A DNA stretch of 64,000 nucleotides from Diphasiastrum complanatum (lineage: Eukaryota; Streptophyta; Lycopodiopsida; Lycopodiales; Lycopodiaceae), in assembly GCA_029204225.1 (NCBI GenBank), contig CM055114.1:18308540-18372539 (forward strand). Reading direction: 5' to 3'. A program made the translations under genes and the position numbers. A model generated the notes under the pieces. It saw only the letters and a list, made by a program, of their open reading frames with translations. It was not told the origin of the DNA and made no database searches. Of this stretch, positions 54,317-64,000 are shown in pieces; the stretch's first letter is position 1, and every line of letters begins with the position of its first letter.

Positions 54317-57300
54317 ATGGATCTGCTTCAAGTTCTCCAGGTGGCCTGGAACCTGGTGCTTCTGTTCTCTCTCAAAATGCACTTGGGAGCGCTTGCGCAG
54401 AATTCTTTGCAGATAAAGTTTACAAAAGCGCCTGCCAATGTCACCAATGAGACTAGTGCAGTTTTTGAATTCACGCTAAGTGGTGATAATGGCCAGGATC
54501 CCTGTGGCACATGTTCCATCAAATGCAAGGTTGGTATAAACCAGTGCTTTCTTTGAATTTCTTGCTTGGAAAAATTCACTGAGCTTAGTAAGGTTTACAA
54601 TTGTCTTCAGATTCAGTGGAAGCGAAGACATATGGCAAGTGCCTTGTTTTCCCTTTGTGGACGTGCCTGTAAAACTCGTGTATATTTTCCGTTAGGACAT
54701 TTTGTAAGTTGGAAGTTAGCAATCTCAGTTTTTGGCATCGAGAGGTAAGATTTTTATTAAGCTTGGACTGCTACGATGAAACAGACAGCAGAATGTTATC
54801 CTTGACCTCCACCAGAAATGACCAACCATTTTCAGAAGATCTTCACTCATTTTGTGTAGCTCAGCAAGCCAAACTTAGTCTGGATTTACTCATCCTTACT
54901 CCTACCCCTAGAATATTTTGGTGATCAATGAATTCCGGACAGTCACATATCTCACAGCTGTCATCTGTAACTTGAGAGAGTTTTAACCTGTTATTTTTAA
55001 CCTGTTTTGCAATGCTTAGTATTTTGATTTTTCTACAATACCAAGGAAAATCATCTTGAAAATCCTGAAGATTTTTCTGTTCATAAACTGTTCTGCCCAC
55101 TGTTAGGAAATTGGATCCTTGTGGAGATTCCGATAATGATCAGTCCTCATCATCGGAATCTGCTATTGGACTCTAGAGTATGATAAGTTGAAAAGTTCTC
55201 TAGATCTGCTTGTGTATTATTCAGCGGATGTCCTCTAGGTGTTGTAATTGTTAACCTTTGGGCTATAAGGCACTTGGATCTGCTAGCAGCCAGGCTTAAA
55301 TACTTTCAGAGGTGGCTTACAAATATACCAGCCCTCATTATTATAAAACCATACTAGAAATAGCCTTTTTGTGCCATTTTTGCTCATCGCTTCTGCTGGT
55401 AAAGAGTGAGCCTTTTGTTAAAATGAATCAATTTTTTTTGTACCAATATTTTTTTACTACGTTTGGATACTATGTTTGTTTGTCTGAAAATTCTTTCATG
55501 ATTATCAGTTAGTTTTGTTGATTTTGTAAAAAGTATGAACTTGGACTGATTTTTCAAAACCCTACTTTGAAGGAGAGAGAAAGAATCTTTTGAGATACAA
55601 ATTTGATAGTGTCTTTTGGAACATAGCTCTACTTAGCTAGTGTACAAGGTCAAATTTGAAAACATTGACTTGGGTAAACTGTTTTGCAAAATTGTCTAGT
55701 TTGAACATAAAAAGCTCATAAAAGAAAATAAAGCTCGTCTTTTGATGCCCAAATCTGACCTGGAATTTAGCTTTTAACTAACAAAACAAGAACCTTTTGT
55801 TGCAAATTTTGGAGCCCAGCTGGATTCAGGTCCATTCCAGGACTGCATTAGCCGTGGTGACTCGTATGTGAATTTGGTGGATGGCAAACATATCTTTGTA
55901 GTTTCGGTCAATACAACAAACGGGAAACTGTTCTCAACTCAATATGAGTGGATTGTTGGTATGTTTTCTATCTGTTTTTGCCTGTGTAGGTTCTCTTGAG
56001 TTTGATAAAATCTTTGTCTCTACTGTCCCTTACATTAAGTGTTTGTGGAAGTCTGTAACTTCTTTTGTTTACTTGATCCTTTTGCATCTAGATCTGTAAA
56101 ATTCTCTTTGACTTCTTGGTGATTGAACCTCATATTTCCATGCCATTAAGCTAAACTTTGTAATCTATAGGCATTACTGTGATCAAATTCTGAGTACTCA
56201 TTATGTGTTTCCCAATGTCCTTCACAGATACAGTACCACCAACAGCTGCTATAAATGCCGGTCCACATTTTACAAGTGCATTCAATGTCACTGTTGACAT
56301 TCGCTTTAGCGAACCATGCATGGGAGGTGGAGGATTTGGCTGCAACAATCTTTCTAGCTGTGATGTAAGTTCAATGCTGCATCCAGAATGATATTTCTGC
56401 AATAATGCACCAAGTTGCAATCTTTTCAGCAATTTGCTAGCGTGTGAATTTGGCTGATAATTATGTACTTTGCCTCAAGTACTTTTTGTATGTTAACAGC
56501 TATTCTTGTATGGCCCTGGGATAATCATACCATCGAGCCTGAAAGTTGTTATACCTGAACTGGAATATACCTTGGTGGTTGGGTTATCAAATATAACAAC
56601 ATCAGGTCGAATACTTCTCGCTATGGCAAAAGGATTCTGCACTGATGCAGCTGGAAACATATTCCAGAGGAGTGCTAATTCGAGCTTTGTCATTCATCTT
56701 GGTAAGGTTGCGTTGCCTTCGTCTATTTTGAAACTAGATAGCTTGCATTTCTTGTTTGTACTTCCTTCTGTATTTTAACTCTCAGTTGGGTGATAGATAC
56801 CTTATTAAGTCTAGTGCCACATTATCATTGAAAAGGGCAACAATTGTTGTTTCTACAATCTTTTAAAACTTGGGGGCTTCCTTTGAACTCTCACTCTCAT
56901 CTATACCATTGACTAATTTATCTCTGTAGGCCCACTTACAATTTCCTGAATCCAGTTTCTTTTTTATGCTGTATTACCAGCAAGACTTTAAGCTATGCTG
57001 ATGACCTGAATAATGGTTCTGCACCAAGTGTTATTTGTTGTTGGCCCTTGATATAATCTGAACACTCAATGGCATTCTTTTTTGGAATCAGATAGAGGAA
57101 CTGTATCTGTAAACCTTTGGACAGCTATTCAAGAAACGGAAGTGACCATAAATCAACAGGCAAGGACACTTCAAGCAACTAATCGTTTGGGTGACCTGCT
57201 AATCTATCTAGACTTTACTGAGCCAATTTTGAACTCAACTGAGGATCTTCTCAGCTCACTTGAAGTAAATCTGGGGACCCTGGTGCCAATTCGACGACAG

Positions 57301-58760
57301 AGCCATGGAAATCGAAAATTTGGGTTTCAGGTTTGAACAGATGAAGATTTGATATCTTTGCTATCAAATTAGGTTGCAGCTATTTGTACTTGTTCCATGC
57401 ACAGATCTGTGAACAGGAGTTTTTTTCTTCTTACCTGTGTGACAAAATCGATAAATTTCAGAACCCGAGGAAGCTTTCATGAAGACAAAGTTTCTACATG
57501 TTTAGAATCTCAGATGCTTAACAACTTTAACCTCAAAAAACTGTCGACTCACAGGTTAATGTTTACCGTTGCAGCTTGTGAATGTTTCCAGAATGGGCGT
57601 TGTAACAGTTGGCCTCAAGGCTAATTCCATTGCTAGTAGAGCTGGCACCACAGTTGCACCAACAAGCCAGGTGGCCTTTGTGTATGGTAATGTTCTTTTG
57701 ACATGCATAATTGAATATTTCAAACATAGCATATGTCAAACGGTTATCTGGCTGATAGCAGATGTCAAGGAAACATTTATTTTTGCAGATCTAATATTCC
57801 TGGAATCCTCAAAAATTCATGGAGTGTTTGCTGCTGAGTAGCTTAAAAGAGTGCAAATTCGCATTGCTGACCCTTCTGCCTGCTATGATTCCAGATAATG
57901 TCAGACCAATGGTGATGCTCACGACAACCTTACGAGCTAAGACAAAGGCTAACTTTGTGCCCATTCTGGTGCAATTCTCTGAACCTGTTTTTGGCTTTGA
58001 CTCCTCGGATATTCTTCTCTCAGGGGGGAACATATCAAGGCAGGTGGATGAAAAATGGCCTTTCTTTTATTTTTGGGGGGATGACAAACGTCTTGGAGGG
58101 CTTTTTTGATTCATGTTGTACTTTTGTTATAATTCGTGACTTTTATTCCCAAAGGCCATCGTTGTTGAGGGCTTTTTTGATTCATGTTGTACTTTTGTTA
58201 TAATTCGTAACTTTTATTCCCAAAGGCCATTGTTGTTGAGCCATTTCATATATATTAGTCTCTATAGGTTTGAATTTATTAGTCTAGATATTTAGGTGAA
58301 TGTTCGAGTATTGAGCACATGCATATGTGCATAAATATCTATAACAGAATCATAACAAAAGTTTCCATGAACCAAATATCTGGAGTGAATTACCAGGCCA
58401 GCTAAACTGACATCCATGATGCCATATTACGAGATGAACGCTTAAAAAGTCCTACAGGAGGCTAGAATACGGGGGCTGCTCCTGCATGCAATAGAATGTC
58501 AACATAAAAATGGCAATCATGAAATAGAATTTGGGCTGCAAATTCCAAAAGGCTATAAGGAAAGTTGAGGGTGAAATGGAGCCCAAATGTAGCTTAAAAA
58601 GCCCTAAAGGAGGGCAGAATACGGGGGCTGCTCCTGCATTCAAGAATGAGAATATAAAAATGCCAACAGATAGAGGGAGAGAGCAAATTTACCCAATACA
58701 GTTATGGAGAGGGGAGTCGAGACAACAACGAACTTTGATATCTATGAGTTTTTCAAGCAC

Positions 58761-58858
<98 letters not shown>

Positions 58859-61800
58859 CAATGGACTATGGCAGTTTTAACTTTTGGGCATAATGGCAAT
58901 GAAGCCTGAAGCTAGTGGGCAGAATTGATGTAGCCTAAAGCTAGTGGGCAAAACCAATGGAGTTTTCTATTGTGGACAATAATGGAGGTCTTGGACAGAA
59001 GAATGAGGCCGGCGATGGATTGTGGAGATCTTGAGTAGTGTTGGAGGTTATGAAGCTACCAGTGAACTTGCAATGTGGGCCATTGAGGGATCAAACACTA
59101 GTGAGGGCCTACAATGGGGGCTAGTGAGGCGCTAGCCACTAGTGAGGGCCTGGATAGGCTCCTAATAAGGCCTAGGAGGGTTGTTTTTGGGCTATAGATT
59201 TTTTTAAAGGGCAAATGCTTAAAACGGTTAGATCTTTCAAACGTTTTTAAACCTCCAAATACAGCATATTCCATTGATTGAAATGTTTGTTTTGCGTATT
59301 TTAAATCTTTTGCTTGTAAAAACGTATATATACGTTGTATTGAATAGAATATAACATATTTTGGTGAAAGCGGGTGCTAAGCATGAATATATTGACCAAG
59401 GAACGTGGAAATGTTGCTTCTTAGACTTGCCATGTCTTCCAAGATCTTCTTTGATTGGGAATGTGGTCTGGAATGTGGGAAGGCATTCGTTGTTCACAGT
59501 TTCTGCAAAGACTCAAAAACAAGATAAATGAAGGAGGAAGCCTTCGGAACGTGTTCCTTGGTCATGATTTTTGCTAAGATCTAAAATAAAAACAAGATAG
59601 ATGAAAGCCAAAAATCCAGAGGAATTTTACATATAATTTGTTTATAGAGTAGTGCCATTTCATAAATACGATATCCATCCTTTGTTTTGTTTATATCATT
59701 CAATCTACAAGATTCTATAAATTTCAAATTTTGATGTGTAGGCGTTCCCGTTCCTTGGTCACTATGCCCAAAACCCAAGGTTCTCTTTAGATAAATGATT
59801 AATTGAATATACCCTCCAGGCTCCACCTAAATAGGAGGCACAATGAACTTGGCTATAATAATGTGATGTGGGACAAAAGCCTAATTGTTTCAAGTTTGAT
59901 TTGAATTGGACCTTGTTATTTTTTGAGATCCATTGGGTCATGGTTTATGAGGGCCCATATTTGCCCAGTTTTGTGCCATTAGGAGGATTAAGAAAACCTA
60001 AATATAGATCATAGGTCATTGTAGAATCTATAGTCTACAATTGGGGTTGAATTGCCATATAGTCATGATTGAGCACTGAGAACTTCTTTGGATTATGATT
60101 CATGAGTCATGACATGAGCTCATATATGTACATTTGACATTAGCTACTACCTATACAGTTCATTGTTTAGCAATTTAAAAACTTTTCAATGGGTTAAATT
60201 TTTATTCAATGTTTAATTTGCTTATCGTGTTAGAGATGTTTGATAATCGATCATGTATAAATCATAAACTGTAATGCTAAGTTGAAGAATCTAGATGATG
60301 CAACATTGTAGAGTCTAGAAAATAAAATTCATTACTCATTACCAATCTGATATCTATAAGAAACATTGTAGATATAAGATTCTCATAGCTGATACACTAA
60401 AACATCTACAAATTTTATCCTGCTTGATTCTTTCCAATTCTTTGGAGATGGATCTAATTTTGAACAATGCATGATTCATGCTAATTTGGATGGTTTACAA
60501 CTGCCCAATTCCATAGAAGGTAGAAACGTTAATGGAAGAATGGAGTCATGATTAAAGCACTCCAATTAGATTGAGTAAGCCCTGTGCACCATGTCTTTCT
60601 TGCATATATAGTCGTGGGTGTGACTGGGGTGTAAAAAAAGCAAGACTTACTCCCAACGCCTGTACGTGCTCAATGAAACAAATCTGAGTTAAGCTGACCA
60701 GGGAGGATTGTCCTTTGCTAATCAATAGTTGCATGTCTCATACTAATTATAGGATCCATGAAAAGTAGTCCAAACTGTGTTTAAGACAAGAATATATCCA
60801 AAAGATGACCATGTAGAGTAAGAATGTGTCGTTGCATAAAGGATCTATATGTATTGATGACCATGAGCTTGGTCTTCTTGATGTTGATCTTCAACCCTCA
60901 AGTGGTATAAAAAGAGCGTGAGATACCACGGAGACGCTGTAATCCCTCTCTAGTGAGGGAGACCAAAACTGCATCATCAGCATATAGTAAAATAGAGATA
61001 AATACCTCACACATTCGACAACCCTATTTACCGCATGAATGACCCACTTTAGATCATCAATGTAAAGACCAAAGAGGGTAGCAGAGAGAGGGAATTTTGC
61101 TCACTCCAGTAGTACTATCAATTTGTTGACCCAAGCCGTCCATTGTCATGAAACACCACCCAAATATCTCATATAGTGCCATGATATCTGACATCATGAT
61201 CAAAGAGAAACCAAGGTCCCCGAGATGCTATTGATGAGGTATTGAGTCAAAAGCTTGTTTGAAATCCATGAAGCTATAGTAAAACCTGTCCCTCCCAAAT
61301 TTTGCCTCGATGAGAGCTGTAAGAGTGAGGATATGATCTGATGTAGAATGATGTGCCTTGAAGTTGCTTGCCCCATATATGTCGTCATCGGGTCTCAATC
61401 TAGCAGCTGGCTGTCGCTCGGAAGATGGTACCACAAGAGGGAGATTTGTCCAAATGTGAGGGTGTGATGATTCTCCTGCTTCATGGGGTGACAACTTTTG
61501 TGGATTTGATGGATGACCTCGGTACACCAAGGTGGAGGGAAATAGGAAATGATGGCGACATTTAGAATGACAGCAAGCACAGGGTATAGAATATCAGGTG
61601 CATGGATGAGACGGGCTTCTTGTTTAGGCAGACCAAAATGACTCAGAAATGAAATCAAAAGTTTTTTCTCTTGACTCCTCTGTAGGAGACTCTCCACTAG
61701 TTCTTTGTATATCGTCGGCAACCGCCAGTGGCCGTGGATGGTGTCATACTATGTTCTTCGTTGGAGATTGCTATATGATCATCATTTGGTACCATTTTTT

Positions 61801-63967
61801 CTACATGTGATGCTGTATCCGTCGATGCCTTGATAACTAGGTCTGTTACCCAAGCCACTACTTATTACATGAAGAGCTATGGAGAAAACTGCAATGGCAA
61901 GCCTTCTTTGAAGACATGAAGCCCTCTCTTGTTGCAATGGACCGGTTAGACTGTTAATGTCATTAACAACAATTTTGCTGTAATCAAAATGCATTCAGCA
62001 TGGGGATGTTGACTTTGCAGGTGCAATTGGCAATGCTCATTGTAGGCATACCAAGTATTATGTGATTGGTGTAGACATAAGGTTCTTCTAGGGACAAGGA
62101 TGGCCTAAATAAGGCTTGTTGATGAATTCCATATGGTTGAAGATTGCACATCTACTTTGTTACGTCGGTATTATCCTAGATTGAACATTGATAAATCCTC
62201 TTAGAACTATAGGGGATGGTACACAGAAAGAGAGGGGTGCCTTAACCTTGCCGCACTTGGTTGATCTGGTATAACCTTTTCTTAACACAAAACACTGTTG
62301 AGGTTTGTCTTTGAGGCCATTTGAAAAAATTTTGCCTCGGGAAAATCATTTCTCTGTTAGTATATTTAGCATTTCCAAACAGAATGCTGTCTCTTAGATA
62401 ATAAATTTATTCACTCACTGTGTGTGTGTGCGTGTGTGTAAGATAAGTCAATCTGGTTCAATCGGGCATCTCTGAGAGATGGATGCTTGACTGCAGTTTT
62501 AAGGAAGTATCAAAGAGCATGTATTTTGTGGCGCTCCTTATTGGAAGAGATACTGCTATATCAGTATCTGTGCCAGAGAATAAGACCTTCGATGTTGCAG
62601 GGAACCCCAACTTTGCTTCAAACTTTCTTCACCTGAGCCACTGTAAGTAACTTCTTGCCTGGGATATCTTTTCTTTCTTGTTTGACCTTATCAACCCTTG
62701 TTTTAATGACTTTTGATATCTGTGTACACTGATTTACAAAGGATACTGTGAAGAGTAAGAAACAGCAGTTCAAATTCAACATAAAGGAGGCATCTTCGTT
62801 AAGCCTTATTGAGAAAAGTCCTTGTTACACGAGCTTGTTTTCTGCTTGGCTGTAAATGCTTTTGGTCTATAAGAAGAGAATCTATAAGAGATGATATTAT
62901 TTTCAAAATGCAAATAAGGACAACTGACTTGAACTTTTGTACTATTACAGATTCAGTGCCAGCATCTTCTGTTGCTTTATACACATTCACAACTGCAGGG
63001 CTTCTGGCCACAACACTCGCATCAGGTGCCCTGTCTATCTCGTCTGCAAGTCTGGCAGCAGCAGGAGCTCTGGACAGCCGAACCATGGGGTCAATAACAA
63101 CAAACCCTTCCAGAAATTTATTGGTCTGTATTTATGAACTATCCAACATTCAACATTTTCTCCATATGGCCCTTCATATATTATTAACTCAGCATGTACA
63201 TAAACCGGAATTCACTATTAACTGTTCTTGGAAGCTTACTTGGGAGTCAAGATATATTACAGAAGCCACTTTGCCATTTTTGAGGACTGAAACAGTTTTG
63301 TATAGCATGCAGAAACATGAAAGGTTTTTGATTGTCTCCTAGCACAAGGGCTTAATTTTCTTCTTGGCAGCACTGCTCTGAAGTCAGGTCAGTTTGTCTC
63401 TAAGCTTAATCCTTCTAAACCTTGCAGGGAATGGCTAGTCACCTTCAGACTTTTGCCCTATCCAGCTGGTTAGCTGTCAGTCTACCAGTTGAGTATTTTG
63501 AGACTGTGAAAGGTTTGAGATGGCTTTTACCTCACGTGAATCTCCCATGGGAGAAGAAGCATATACCAGCTGAAAGTGACTTTGTGTTTGATTCAAAGCC
63601 CCCTCTAATCTTAGATATAAAAGATGGAAAACAGCGTCAACTAAGACAGGCTATGCCATCAAACTTACCCTTGTCTGAAAATCATCGGGCCACTGGTGCG
63701 GAGTTTGAGTTTTCATGTTATCACAAGCGGAAAAAGCAAAAAATATTGGATCATATCTGGAAGTATGAGTGGAGAAGAAAGTCAAATCTAATCTCCGTAG
63801 CTTTACCAACTTTCAGAAATTATCAAAGGACCTGCATTGAGGCCGACATGACTTCAATTAAGAGTGCCACATCTTTGATACAAAACATCAAGGAAAGAAA
63901 GTTAGGAGCAAATGCGTCCATGTTTGGGCCTCCCCTCAGTGCTAGTGAATACTTACGATATTTTGAG
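54317..63967 (+). CDS. Plant membrane protein with four Ig-like modules (10 exons, 3' end outside window)
   Basis: Coding exons inferred from frame continuity and splice sites: 54317-54529, 55820-55958, 56228-56364, 56500-56701, 57092-57330, 57575-57686, 57895-58039, 62497-62642, 62951-63123 and 63428-63967 (682 codons, then a GTGAGT donor). The start codon is followed by a hydrophobic leader (VAWNLVLLFSL, residues about 9-25) suggesting secretion. Beta-rich Ig-like modules span about residues 33-117, 118-230, 231-347 and 348-444; modules 2 and 4 carry the phrase FSEP and begin D.V.P. Residues 445-510 are hydrophobic and Ala/Ser/Thr-rich, probably membrane. The last exon is mixed, with LPVEYFETVKGLRWLLP. 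To my memory, related plant proteins are annotated only as putative Ig-like or transmembrane proteins. Introns are standard except intron 7. Function unknown. Confidence 0.85.
58096..58237 (+). repeat. 71-bp tandem duplication
   Basis: GAGGGCTTTTTTGATTC... is repeated at 58096-58166 and 58167-58237 with two or so differences, inside intron 7. Confidence 0.95.
58444..58668 (+). repeat. Dispersed direct repeat (~70 bp, period ~154)
   Basis: A unit with GAATACGGGGGCTGCTCCTG occurs at about 58466 and 58618, with similar flanks. Confidence 0.85.
58764..58856 (+). repeat. (GA)n microsatellite, ~93 bp
   Basis: Pure GA tract in intron 7, on the same strand as the coding sequence. Confidence 0.98.
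58857..60549. other. Intronic DNA without recognised features
   Basis: AT-rich sequence inside intron 7. Repeated ACTAGTGAGGGCCT words lie near 59095-59150. No gene seen. Confidence 0.5.
60550..61995 (-). mobile_element. LINE (non-LTR) reverse transcriptase fragment, antisense in intron 7
   Basis: Reading the minus strand from 61995 down gives KELVESLLQRSQEKKLL, PPPWCTEVIHQIHKS (normally IPIHKSG), a fingers region, FKAHHSTSDHILTLTALIE, FYYSFMDFKQAFDSIPHQ (first catalytic Asp), GLYIDDLKWVIHAVN, the catalytic box LLYADDAVLVSLTREG near 60975, then LKINIKKTKLMV. This is the canonical LINE RT order with both active-site boxes intact, but split by at least three frameshifts. No endonuclease or poly(A) tail was identified, so it is 5'-truncated or decayed. 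Confidence 0.87.
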
Positions 63968-64000
63968 GTGAGTGAATAACTTAGTTCAGTCTTTGGTCTT

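Larger units (their letters stand above)
58040..62496 (+). other. Intron 7: 4.4 kb, apparent GC-AG splice pair
   Basis: Joining 58039 (...ATATCAAG) to 62497 (TTTTAAGG...) keeps the frame and gives NISSFKEVSKSMY. The donor is then CAAG|GCAGGT and the acceptor TGCAG. The nearest GT donor (58044) would place a stop codon directly after the junction. The intron carries a 71-bp tandem repeat, a longer dispersed repeat, a (GA)n tract and an antisense LINE. Confidence 0.75.

Overview
The window is nuclear DNA of a land plant with a repeat-rich genome. The evidence is Ty1/copia and Ty3/gypsy retroelements with plant-type tRNA primer sites, long AT-rich spacers, GT-AG introns, and a host gene whose exons resemble a plant membrane-protein family. 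The sequence does not fix the species. The mix of decayed retroelements, long (GA)n tracts and multi-kilobase introns would fit a fern or another large-genome seed-free lineage, but that is inference.

Bases 1-9.5 kb hold a copia RT fragment cut by a ~530-bp LTR (family X). That LTR is itself interrupted by a 670-bp gypsy solo LTR with a 5-bp target duplication. Beyond it lie a decayed coiled-coil ORF, a gypsy RNase H-integrase fragment, (GA)n tracts and a second X LTR. Bases 9.5-15.1 kb are a minus-strand copia element with both LTRs, primer site and polypurine tract, but a broken polyprotein. Bases 15.1-20.1 kb hold an X-related LTR beside a gag-like region, a copia gag-protease fragment and unassigned coding-like scraps.

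Bases 20.1-31.9 kb are one gypsy insertion, the most striking object here. Its internal 3.78 kb (nucleocapsid-protease-RT-RNase H-integrase) is directly duplicated, with only about 20 differences between copies, and the 3' LTR is reduced to its last ~41 bp. Bases 32.6-36.8 kb are a plus-strand relative of the first copia element, ending in what looks like a second, independent tandem-duplication junction.

Bases 36.8-51.7 kb are mostly AT-rich and gene-poor. They contain LINE-like, gypsy and copia remnants, a tRNA-like SINE candidate, a GC-rich hairpin block and small tandem duplications.

From about 51.7 kb the sequence changes to a GC-rich, CpG-rich promoter-like block with five CACGTG G-boxes, four of them in a ~182-bp direct duplication. 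Downstream, 54317-63967 contains ten coding exons (682 codons, open at the right edge) of a probable secreted or membrane host protein. Four Ig-like modules are each encoded by two exons and bounded by phase-1 introns, followed by a hydrophobic region. Intron 7 (4.4 kb) holds an antisense LINE and a (GA)n tract and appears to use a GC-AG splice pair. This is the only gene in the window with good evidence of being an intact host gene.
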